Part shown: positions 7,307-14,454 of the stretch, piece after piece
Layout: the number at the start of each line of letters is the position of its first letter
How positions within the stretch are numbered: the first letter of the stretch is position 1
Origin: an uncultured Clostridia bacterium
GTDB taxonomy: Bacteria; Bacillota; Clostridia; Oscillospirales; CAG-272
Length of the DNA: 32,039 nt
Direction: 5' to 3'
NCBI GenBank assembly: GCA_904502015.1
Contig: CAJGEA010000005.1
Span: 1 to 32,039 of the forward strand
The notes under the pieces: model-generated
The model's input: the letters and a program-made list of their open reading frames with translations, nothing else
Told to the model about the DNA's origin: nothing
Databases searched by the model: none
Program-made: the position numbers and the translations under genes

Positions 7307-10300
7307 ATGAAAAAGAGATCGAAAATCCTCGCCCTGATTCTGGCGGCGGGTATGCTGGCCTCGGGCGTTTGCTCGACGGCTACCACGGCGTTCGCAGATT
7401 CCGCCGCTACCGTGTATACGCCCCCCGACATTACTGAGCATCAGGGAGGCTACGACAGAGGCGACCGCAAGCTGGTCACTCACGCGTATGACTTTGCGGT
7501 AGCGGACATTGGCTACTATGCGGCCGACGCGGCGCTGGCTATGGATAACCGCGGCGCGGGCAGAGTGGCTGACGGCGTTCTGACCGTCAAAGACGGCATG
7601 TCCTTTTCCTTCGGCTCGGCCGTTTGCCTTGGAGACGACTACGGCCTTGAGGAGGGCTACCTGACCTTCGATTTGTGCCTCAAGGGAGGCAAGGCCGTGC
7701 TGGGTGCACGTACCTCTCGCACGGCGTGCAAAACCGATGCGCGCGGCCTGTGGTTTGAGATCGACGGCTCGGACAAAATGAGGATCTATGAGCCCCTCAG
7801 CGGGCTGGAGGCCTCCGTGGCCTTCCCCTACGATCTCACCGAGGCCAAGACGTTCACTCTCCACGAGGGACTGGATACCCTGACCCTCTCCTGCGGAGAT
7901 AGTGTGGTTGCATCGATTTCCTATGTCCAGAACAGCCTTCTCGCTATCAAGGATGCAACGGGCTCGGTTGTGGCTGAAACCACCGAGAGCGACCTGTACG
8001 TGACGGGCTACTGGCAGATCACCATGGACGATATGGACGGCTACGTGGATAACGTCAAGTTCACCAACGTCGAGGTGGATCAGACCAACCCCACGACCGA
8101 CGAGCTGCGCCTCATTGATTACAGTACGTGGACGGCAACCGATGATCTGGAGCGCACCGTGGCCGATGCCAAGACGGCGGGCGAGCCCCAGGCCAACCGT
8201 TACGTGGGCGTGTTTTACTTCCTTTGCTGGGTGGGCCAGGGTCTTCACGTTGTGGATAACACCGATCTGTACCTCACGCTCGGCGTGGATGGTCTCAAGG
8301 ATTATTTCAACAGCGGTAAGGCCGGAGAGCACTACTGGGCAGAGCCCTACTTTGGCTACTATTTCAACACCGATACCTGGGTATACCGCAAGCACGCTTA
8401 CATGCTGGAGCAGGCGGGCGTGGACTTCATTTATCTTGATGTGTCCAATGCCGAGGTGTTCGTGGACGGACACATGGCGCTGTTTGATACCTGGTTGCAG
8501 ATGAGAAACGAGGGTATTGATACGCCTCAGATCGTGTTCTTCAACGGTGACGATGCTCTTCCCGGAACATTCCAATCCAACATGAAAACCCTCTTTACCA
8601 CCGTCTATTCGGATGACAACTGGGAAAAGTATGAGGAGCTGTTCTTCCTGTGGGAAGGCAAGCCCTTGGTTTTCGGTAATCCTTCGGGACTCTCGGGTTC
8701 CACCAAGACCAAGGTGGAGGAGAAATTCACGGTTCGCGGAAACTGGGCGTGGATGAACGAGGATAATTACTGGTCGTGGCTGCAGGAATATTCCGTTCGC
8801 GGCAATGCGGTCAGGATGACCGACGGCGGCTGGGGACGTAACGCCGAGGGCAAGTACGAGTCTTTGTCGGTGGCACTGGGTCATCATGCGGCCAGCAGTA
8901 AGGGACGAAGCTACGAGTCCGTGAAGGGCCCCAACAACAAACAGAAGGACTTTGAGTTTTCCTCCATCGAACGGGCAGGGCAGGGTATTTGCTTTGCTTA
9001 CCAATACGATGCCGTTACCAAGCTGGTGAAGAAGAACGTTGCGGCCGAGGATCCCTTCGTCATGCTCATCACGGGCTGGAACGAGTGGATCGCGCCCGGC
9101 TTCTACCGCGAAGAGGGGACAGAGGACACCTTCTGTAATGTGAAGACCTCCTTCTACTACGTGGATAACTTCAACGCCGAGTTCTCCCGCGATGCCGAGC
9201 CTATGAGAAACAAGGACGGCTACGGCTTTGGTGATAACTACTACTACCAGATGGTGGACTACATCCGTAAGTTCAAGGGCATTGACGAGACGCCTACGGC
9301 GGATAACCAGACCACGGTGAGCATCTACGATCTGTCTACGTGGGACGGCATTACCCAAACCTACATGGATTCGCTCTACGACGTAGCGTTCCGCAATGCC
9401 CGCTCGTACGATGCCGATAACCGTTACATCAACAACACGGGCCGTAACGATTTCGACTACGCCAAGGTCTCCCAGGACGACAACAACCTCTACTTCCTCG
9501 TCAAGTGCGCCGACGATATCATCATTGATAACGGTGATAACTGGATGAATCTCTTTATCAACACCGACGGCGATACTGCCACGGGGTGGGAGGGCTACGA
9601 TTACGTGCTCAACCGTGACCGCGATTCCTACGTTGTTACGGTAGAGAAGTTCAAGGACAACACCTTTGAGTCCGAGGTGGTGGGCGCGGCCTACTACGCT
9701 CTGCAGGGCGAGTACATGACGGTTCGCCTGCCTAAGGAGCTGGTCGGCATTGACGGCCTCTGCCAAAAGCTCATTTTCAAGTGGGCGGATAATTCGGTGC
9801 AGAACGGCGATCCTATGGCCTTCATGGATCTGGGCGACGCTGCTCCCGATAACCGCTTTGGCTTCGTGTACCTCTGCGAATCGGTGACCACGACCAAGGA
9901 AACCGCGGTTGTATTCGCCGAGGGTGAGCAGACAGCTACGCCCAACGGTACCGTTGTGAGCGGTGCTGCTGACAATATCAACATCACGGTCAGCACCAAT
10001 GACGTGGACGTGAATTTCGACATGGAGAGCGAAATGAGCGGTGTATCGATCACCAAGTCCGCGCTGGCCGAGTACTTCGAGTTCTGCCGCGGCACGGGCA
10101 TCAGCAGCTGCCAGATCGTGAAGGCGGGCAAGAACAAGACGGCCATGATGATGGGCTACGTGGATCTTCGCACGTGGAATGCAATCCGAGGGGATTACAG
10201 CTTCTCGGTGGATCTCAGTATGGCGGACGGCTATACCAATAACGTATTCATCCGCGGTGAGATGCCCGGTGCGCTGACACCCACGAACCCCGCAAACCAT

Positions 10301-11107
10301 AACATTACCCAGGTATTTAATTACTACGAGTGGGACTGGTACCAGGAGAACGGAGGAACTCAAGGCATCTCCTCGGTCGGTGGATCGGGTATCGGTATTA
10401 CCCTGGGTGCCGCTACGATCACGATCCTTGTCAAGCAGTATGCGCCTGACGGCTTGACCGTTACCGCCTCCAGAGCGGTCATAAAGTACCCCGAAAATTT
10501 TGAATTGCCTGCCGATAAGTGGGTGACATTGTCCTGTGAGGATGACGGCGAGACCGCCAAGGTATACCTTGAGGGTCAACTCCTGTTTACTGCCACCATG
10601 AGCAACCCCGGCGTGATCTACGAGAGTGACGGTACGGGTCAGGAGTATTATGGCAGTTGTGTGATTACCGATGCCGCGGGCAAGGAGCGGCTCAACGTAA
10701 CCGATACCCGCCTCAATTCCACGGGCTCGCAGATCGCCTTTGCCACCCGCAACCAAAACATGGAGTTCGATAACCTGCACATCACGTACAGCGAGCAGGT
10801 CGCAAACGGCGGATGCGTGGAGGAGGCGCTGACCGTGCAGGGCACGGTGGCGTACACCCCCGCCGACAACCTGCGTACCACCCTGAATCTCGGCACAGAC
10901 CTGCCGAGCAGTGGGGATGACGTGGTGGACGGCACAGACACCGACACCGACACCGAGGGAACCGTTACCGATACCAATGCCGATACCGAGGCCGAAACCT
11001 CGGGTGGCAAGACGGGCGGATGTAAGTCCTCCCTCGTGTCGGGCAGCGCGGTTGTTCTGATTGCCGCTGCCGCCGCTTCGGTGCTTCGTAAAAAGCGTGA
11101 GGATTGA
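7307..11107 (+). CDS. Large secreted, cell-surface glycan-active protein (GH71/GH99-like barrel plus binding domains), 1266 aa
   Basis: A signal peptide (residues 1-30, KKRSK, hydrophobic core, AFA|DS cleavage) leads the protein. Residues about 45-270 resemble a concanavalin/LamG-like jelly roll. Residues about 298-650 look like a TIM-barrel glycan hydrolase of the GH71/GH99-like type: RYVGVFYFLCW, AEPYFGYYFNTDTWVYRKHA, MLEQAGVDFIYLDVSN and ITGWNEWIAPGF, with acidic residues at strand ends. Residues about 668-830 fit a CBM9/DOMON-like sugar-binding domain. Residues about 900-1160 form a second LamG-like domain. A Thr/Asp-rich linker precedes GGCKSS, one membrane segment and KKRED at the C-terminus, a probable anchoring signal. 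The start has AGGAG upstream; the ATG at 7307 begins the signal peptide. Substrate and catalytic residues are not assigned. The family assignment of the barrel is tentative. Confidence 0.75.
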   Translation: MKKRSKILALILAAGMLASGVCSTATTAFADSAATVYTPPDITEHQGGYDRGDRKLVTHAYDFAVADIGYYAADAALAMDNRGAGRVADGVLTVKDGMSFSFGSAVCLGDDYGLEEGYLTFDLCLKGGKAVLGARTSRTACKTDARGLWFEIDGSDKMRIYEPLSGLEASVAFPYDLTEAKTFTLHEGLDTLTLSCGDSVVASISYVQNSLLAIKDATGSVVAETTESDLYVTGYWQITMDDMDGYVDNVKFTNVEVDQTNPTTDELRLIDYSTWTATDDLERTVADAKTAGEPQANRYVGVFYFLCWVGQGLHVVDNTDLYLTLGVDGLKDYFNSGKAGEHYWAEPYFGYYFNTDTWVYRKHAYMLEQAGVDFIYLDVSNAEVFVDGHMALFDTWLQMRNEGIDTPQIVFFNGDDALPGTFQSNMKTLFTTVYSDDNWEKYEELFFLWEGKPLVFGNPSGLSGSTKTKVEEKFTVRGNWAWMNEDNYWSWLQEYSVRGNAVRMTDGGWGRNAEGKYESLSVALGHHAASSKGRSYESVKGPNNKQKDFEFSSIERAGQGICFAYQYDAVTKLVKKNVAAEDPFVMLITGWNEWIAPGFYREEGTEDTFCNVKTSFYYVDNFNAEFSRDAEPMRNKDGYGFGDNYYYQMVDYIRKFKGIDETPTADNQTTVSIYDLSTWDGITQTYMDSLYDVAFRNARSYDADNRYINNTGRNDFDYAKVSQDDNNLYFLVKCADDIIIDNGDNWMNLFINTDGDTATGWEGYDYVLNRDRDSYVVTVEKFKDNTFESEVVGAAYYALQGEYMTVRLPKELVGIDGLCQKLIFKWADNSVQNGDPMAFMDLGDAAPDNRFGFVYLCESVTTTKETAVVFAEGEQTATPNGTVVSGAADNINITVSTNDVDVNFDMESEMSGVSITKSALAEYFEFCRGTGISSCQIVKAGKNKTAMMMGYVDLRTWNAIRGDYSFSVDLSMADGYTNNVFIRGEMPGALTPTNPANHNITQVFNYYEWDWYQENGGTQGISSVGGSGIGITLGAATITILVKQYAPDGLTVTASRAVIKYPENFELPADKWVTLSCEDDGETAKVYLEGQLLFTATMSNPGVIYESDGTGQEYYGSCVITDAAGKERLNVTDTRLNSTGSQIAFATRNQNMEFDNLHITYSEQVANGGCVEEALTVQGTVAYTPADNLRTTLNLGTDLPSSGDDVVDGTDTDTDTEGTVTDTNADTEAETSGGKTGGCKSSLVSGSAVVLIAAAAASVLRKKRED

Positions 11108-11131
11108 TGCCTCATTCCCTACATCAAGCCT

Positions 11132-11165
11132 GCCCCCTTGGACGTTGCGTCCAAGGGGGGCTTTT
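11132..11165 (+). terminator. Rho-independent terminator of the large secreted protein gene
   Basis: CCCCCTTGGACG (11133-11144) pairs perfectly with CGTCCAAGGGGG (11148-11159) around a 3-base loop and is followed by GCTTTTCT. Confidence 0.9.
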
Positions 11166-11184
11166 CTGTTCGGGGGCTGATGTT

Positions 11185-11401
11185 CAAAATTGGATTTATA
11201 GGGGAGGCGAGCACGCAGGGGCGTTGCCCCTGCACCCCACCAAAACCTTTCTTTCGAGAAAGGTTTTGGATTCCAAAGAACTTGAAAAGAATAATGTTTT
11301 TAAGTTTTTTAGGAGTCCAGAACCCTTTTTGCAAAAAGGGTTCTGGTGGGGTGCAGGGGTGAAACCCCTGCGTACTCGTCTCCCCGATAAATTACAATTT
11401 G
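11185..11401. repeat. Dispersed palindromic repeat, family A, copy 3 (complete, near-symmetrical)
   Basis: The two ends form a long imperfect inverted repeat. The left arm runs CAAAATTGGATTTATAGGGG, then a GGCGAGCACGCAGGGG segment and TGCACCCCACC. The right arm is its complement, ending CCCCGATAAATTACAATTTG. Two nested hairpins (AAACCTTTCTTTCG and AGAACCCTTTTTG with their complements) lie inside. The right end is 29 bases from the broken yetF frame. The architecture is that of a small non-autonomous palindromic element. Confidence 0.85.
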
Positions 11402-11429
11402 AAGAACACATTTCAACCGAGAGCGTGGG

Positions 11430-11606
11430 TCATTCGGCGGGGTAGAGGGAAAGGCGATCCTCGGCGGCGACAAAACCGATGGTGATGCCACTGATATAGT
11501 CGAAAAAATCAAGCTGAGCCACCTGCTTGTGCCCCATCAGCTTGGCGATGGCGAAAAGTGCCGTGACCGACAAAAGCGCGGTCAGGATTACCTTGAGAAT
11601 ATCCAT
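11430..11606 (-). pseudogene. Truncated yetF-like (DUF421) gene, 58 aa left
   Basis: The first 50 residues match the N-terminus of YetF/DUF421 membrane proteins: one membrane helix followed by 'KLMGHKQVAQLDFFDYISGITIGFVAAE'. In the family this continues with two more helices and a soluble domain to about 220-240 residues. Here the frame turns into RLSLYPAE and stops at 11430. The start at 11606 has AGAGGG upstream and looks intact. No further DUF421 coding sequence follows before repeat copy 3, so the rest was deleted or displaced. YetF proteins are integral membrane proteins, mostly of unknown function, some linked to spore germinant sensitivity. Confidence 0.75.
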
Positions 11607-11720
11607 ACGTACCCTCTTGCGTTTTTTCTTTAGTATGTGCCGCGGGGACAGAGAAGTATACGGTGCATGACGCAGCATATATTTTTCGAGAGATACTTGA
11701 CAGCCTTATGAAATTTATAC

Positions 11721-11749
11721 TTGACAAACTTGCAAAAAAAAGATATAAT
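11721..11749 (+). promoter_or_regulatory. Consensus sigma-A promoter of the zinc-ribbon protein gene
   Basis: TTGACA (11721-11726) and TATAAT (11744-11749) are both perfect and 17 bases apart. Confidence 0.9.
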
Positions 11750-11811
11750 GATTGTGTGCCCTCTGTCAATGACGCGATGGCACAGTATATTCTGAAAAAG
11801 GAGCGTATTTT

Positions 11812-13236
11812 ATGAATTGCACTCAATGCCAACAGCCCCTGAAGGACGGGGCTCTGTATTGCGAGTATTGCGGTCATCAGCACGCTGTGGAGGAGCAGAA
11901 GCAAAAGGTGAATGCCGTCCGCGCGAAGACCCGCAGCATACTGGCCGCACAGTTCCACTCGGGCCTGTTCCTCGCTCTGACCATTTGCTTTACGGTTGCG
12001 TTTGCCACCCAGGCGGGCGGACTTCTTCCGTTCATCTTCATGCTGCTCGCCATGATCGGTATGTGGAAGTGCTATGCCGCGAAAACCGCGGATAACCTGC
12101 AGGGCAGCTCGATCCGACTGGCATCGATTTTCGACGCCTATAACAACGTCATCTTTACCATTTACATCGTTCTTTTCACCATCGTCGCGGTCGTTGTGTT
12201 CGGTATATCGCTGGTAGGCGGTGAAATACTGAACGAGTTGACGAAAAGTGATGTGATTACAACAAGCAGCGTCGTCGTTGCGATCCTTTGGCTCGTGATC
12301 ATGGCGATCGTGATCACGGTTGTTTCGCTTTTCAGATACGCCTACTCCAACAGACGTAAGTACTTCCTTGAACTGGAAAAAACCGCCCAAACGGGTGAGT
12401 ACCGTGCTGATAAGGTGCCTCTTTTCGGTTCTTGGGTGTTCGGTGTCAGTTCGATTCTCGCCGCAGGCGGTACGCTGATCGGCATGGGCGCGATCACCGC
12501 GCTGGTGAATCAGGAGTTGACCCGTATGGAAGGACGGTTCGGTTCCGTGGCGGAGCTTCTCTCGGATTTCCTTTCCACATTCCTGCTCGCGCTCGGCGCG
12601 GTAGGTATGGCATCGGGCGCGTACTACATTCTGTCCGCCCTCTGGATGTCCTCGGTACATAAGGCAGAGGCGGCCAATCAGGCAGAGCTCAAGGCTGAAA
12701 TCGCCCGTCTCGGCGAGCTTGAGCAGGCTACCAAGCAGGCTATTACCCAGGATGAGGTAGCACGCCGCCGAGCAGACGAGGCCAGAATTCGCGCGCTGGA
12801 GGAGGAAAAGAAGGCCGTAGAGCTGGAGGCGCAGAAGAAACAGGCAGCTATGCAGGAGCAGCAGCAGATGATGATGCAGATGATGATGCAGCAGATGATG
12901 CACCAAACCGCGACCACGCTTGCCAATATGACGGGTAACGAGGAGGGCGCTCCCGCCGTTGAGGAAGCTCCCGCCGTTGAGGAAGCTCCCGCTGAGGACG
13001 CTCCCGTTGAGGACGCTCCCGTTGAGGACGCTCCCGTTGAGGACGCTCCCGTTGAGGACGCTCCCGTTGAGGACGCTCCCGTTGAGGACGCTCCCGTTGA
13101 GGACGCTCCCGCTGAGGAAGCTCCCGTTGAGGAAGCTCCCGTTGAGGACGCTCCCGTTGAGGACGCTCCCGTTGAGGAAGCTCCCGCCGTTGCGGACACT
13201 CCCGCCGTTGAGGATGCTTCCGCGACTGAGGAATAA
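11812..13236 (+). CDS. Zinc-ribbon membrane protein with C-terminal Pro-Val-Glu-Asp-Ala repeats, 474 aa
   Basis: The N-terminus is a zinc ribbon with CxxC pairs at residues 3/6 and 17/20 (MNCTQCQQPL...YCEYCGHQH). About five membrane helices follow (roughly 52-68, 70-90, 112-140, 160-180, and 205-225 with 255-280). Next is a charged coiled coil (about 285-355, QAELKAEIARLGELEQ and an EEEKKAVELEAQKKQ stretch) and a methionine/glutamine-rich segment (QQQMMMQMMMQQMMH). The tail, about 380-470, is built from APVED units encoded by a 15-bp tandem repeat. AGGAG precedes the ATG at 11812. Related zinc-ribbon membrane proteins are common in Clostridia but without known function. The acidic tail may be a spacer or binding surface and could vary in length between strains. 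Confidence 0.85.
   Translation: MNCTQCQQPLKDGALYCEYCGHQHAVEEQKQKVNAVRAKTRSILAAQFHSGLFLALTICFTVAFATQAGGLLPFIFMLLAMIGMWKCYAAKTADNLQGSSIRLASIFDAYNNVIFTIYIVLFTIVAVVVFGISLVGGEILNELTKSDVITTSSVVVAILWLVIMAIVITVVSLFRYAYSNRRKYFLELEKTAQTGEYRADKVPLFGSWVFGVSSILAAGGTLIGMGAITALVNQELTRMEGRFGSVAELLSDFLSTFLLALGAVGMASGAYYILSALWMSSVHKAEAANQAELKAEIARLGELEQATKQAITQDEVARRRADEARIRALEEEKKAVELEAQKKQAAMQEQQQMMMQMMMQQMMHQTATTLANMTGNEEGAPAVEEAPAVEEAPAEDAPVEDAPVEDAPVEDAPVEDAPVEDAPVEDAPVEDAPAEEAPVEEAPVEDAPVEDAPVEEAPAVADTPAVEDASATEE
12955..13221 (+). repeat. In-frame 15-bp tandem repeat (APVED units)
   Basis: The unit GTTGAGGACGCTCCC occurs seven times in perfect succession at 13006-13110 and twice more at 13141-13170. It is flanked by 15- and 18-bp variants (GAAGCTCCC, GCCGTT...). 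All lengths are multiples of three, so the frame is kept. The array also creates long false open frames on the other strand. Confidence 0.95.
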
Positions 13237-13262
13237 TCGCATAGTTTACACATTACACAGGA

Positions 13263-13306
13263 AAAGCAGGTCGGCGCGGAGTTTTCGTGCTGACCTGCTT
13301 TTTTTG
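13263..13306 (+). terminator. Rho-independent terminator of the zinc-ribbon protein gene
   Basis: AAGCAGGTC-GC pairs with GC-GACCTGCTT and is followed directly by seven T residues. Confidence 0.9.
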
Positions 13307-13322
13307 CCGTTTGTCACGGTTG

Positions 13323-13364
13323 GACGTTTGACGTTTGACGTTTGACGGTTGACGGTTGACGGCG
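13323..13364. repeat. Heptamer tandem array GACGTTT/GACGGTT
   Basis: Three copies of GACGTTT (13323-13343), two of GACGGTT (13344-13357) and a partial GACGGCG. The last unit provides the TTGACG -35 box of the following promoter. Confidence 0.9.
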
Positions 13365-13384
13365 GGGAAATTTTGTGATATAAT
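13356..13384 (+). promoter_or_regulatory. Promoter of the PlsC-like gene, -35 box inside a tandem repeat
   Basis: TTGACG (13356-13361), made by the last heptamer, and TATAAT (13379-13384) are 17 bases apart. Confidence 0.8.
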
Positions 13385-13420
13385 ACCCATATATATGCGT
13401 TTTGTTGGAAAGGAACCTGT

Positions 13421-14245
13421 ATGTACTACCGTCACAACCTGGACTACACGTATCCCGAGCGCAGTGATCAGCACATGCTGGAGCTCAAACGCACCCATGA
13501 GCTTCGGCTGGACGCCGACTACGAGTATATGCCCCGCGGCGCATGGTTCCGCGTCAAGCGCGCGCTGGTTGCCGCCCTGCTTCACCTCGTGGTATTTCCC
13601 CTGATGCACCTGACCCACGGATTGCGCATTTACGGGCGCAAGAATCTGAAAAAGCATAAAAAAGAACTGAAGGGCGGCGCGATCACGGTTTCCAATCACG
13701 TTTTTATGTGGGATTACCTCTGCGTGCTCAAGGCGATCCGACCTCATATCAGCTATTTTCCCGCGTGGAAGCCCAATTTTGAGAGCGGGTTTCAGCCCTT
13801 CATGCGTATCCTCGGCGGTATGCCCATTCCCGAGGGGGACATCCACGCCATGATCGCCTTCAAGCGCGGCATGGACGAGGTGGTGGAGAGCGGCCGCTGG
13901 CTGCACGTCTTTCCCGAGGGCTCGCTGTGGTATTTCTATCCCGACATCCGCCCCCTCAAGCCCGCCGTGTTCACCTACGCGGTCAAGTATGAAAAGCCCC
14001 TCATTCCCATTTCCATGTCCTTCCGCCCCCGTCGGGGCTTTCGGAGGATCTTCGGCAAAGGCCCCTTCGTGGATCTGCATATTGCCGAGCCCATCTACGC
14101 TGACATGACCCTACCGCCCCGCGCGGCGGCCGATGAGCTGCGCGCCCGCGCCTACCGCATCATGCAGGAAATGAACGGCATCCACCCGGGCGATCCTACC
14201 TACAACGAAGATCAGAATATTGACAACTATCGAAAGACTATGTAA
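13421..14245 (+). CDS. PlsC-like 1-acyl-sn-glycerol-3-phosphate acyltransferase, 274 aa
   Basis: It probably transfers an acyl chain to lysophosphatidic acid in phospholipid synthesis at the membrane. The acyltransferase block I NHVFMWD (HX4D, His93 and Asp98) holds the catalytic pair. A glycine-rich block (ILGGMPIPEGD, about 130-140) and block III VFPEGS (163-168) bind the phosphate. A later proline block (KPLIPISMSF, about 193-202) completes the family pattern. One hydrophobic segment near residues 48-65 anchors it. The start at 13421 has AAAGGAA upstream, close to the promoter at 13356-13384. The fatty-acyl or other acceptor is not defined by sequence, and other lysolipid acyltransferases share these motifs. 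The gene stands alone between a terminator and a repeat element. Confidence 0.88.
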   Translation: MYYRHNLDYTYPERSDQHMLELKRTHELRLDADYEYMPRGAWFRVKRALVAALLHLVVFPLMHLTHGLRIYGRKNLKKHKKELKGGAITVSNHVFMWDYLCVLKAIRPHISYFPAWKPNFESGFQPFMRILGGMPIPEGDIHAMIAFKRGMDEVVESGRWLHVFPEGSLWYFYPDIRPLKPAVFTYAVKYEKPLIPISMSFRPRRGFRRIFGKGPFVDLHIAEPIYADMTLPPRAAADELRARAYRIMQEMNGIHPGDPTYNEDQNIDNYRKTM

Positions 14246-14278
14246 TACTATTTCCAAATTAAAAATTTGAAGCAAGAA

Positions 14279-14393
14279 AACCCTCTCCGGCACGCCGGTG
14301 GCGTGCCACCTCCCCCAAAGGGGAGGCTTAGCTGACGAGTTTGCTCGACGGCTCTCCCTATGGGAGAGCTTCCGCGAAGCGGGTGAGAGGGTT
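14279..14393. repeat. Palindromic repeat element, family B
   Basis: It is bounded by AACCCTCTC (14279-14287) and GAGAGGGTT (14385-14393), a perfect 9-bp terminal inverted repeat. Inside is a chain of hairpins: GGCACGCC/GGCGTGCC, CCTCCCC/GGGGAGG, CGAG/CTCG, CTCTCCC/GGGAGAG and CCGC/GCGG. It has no coding capacity. Elements of this appearance are common between genes in gut Clostridia. It lies between the acyltransferase and rhamnosidase genes and could end transcription of the former. Confidence 0.8.
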
Positions 14394-14454
14394 AGATAGT
14401 TCAAGGTCAAAAAAACATGGTATACAAACATAAAACATAAAAAGGAGTCGAAAT

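Noticed and set aside
7307..7400. Lipoprotein signal in the large secreted protein
   Set aside because: The residue before the first cysteine (SGVC) is valine, which does not fit a lipobox; AFA|DS is a better standard cleavage site.
7292..10780. 1162-codon open frame on the minus strand
   Set aside because: It is antisense to the large secreted protein, whose signal peptide, domains and codon pattern are convincing; the translation shows no domain.
12955..13221. Possible CRISPR array from regular repeats
   Set aside because: The 15-bp units are contiguous without spacers and are in frame within a protein gene.
11509..13242. 577-codon minus-strand frame with GSVLNGS repeats
   Set aside because: The repeats are the complement of the 15-bp APVED-coding array; the sense frame has a promoter, ribosome binding site, zinc ribbon and membrane helices.
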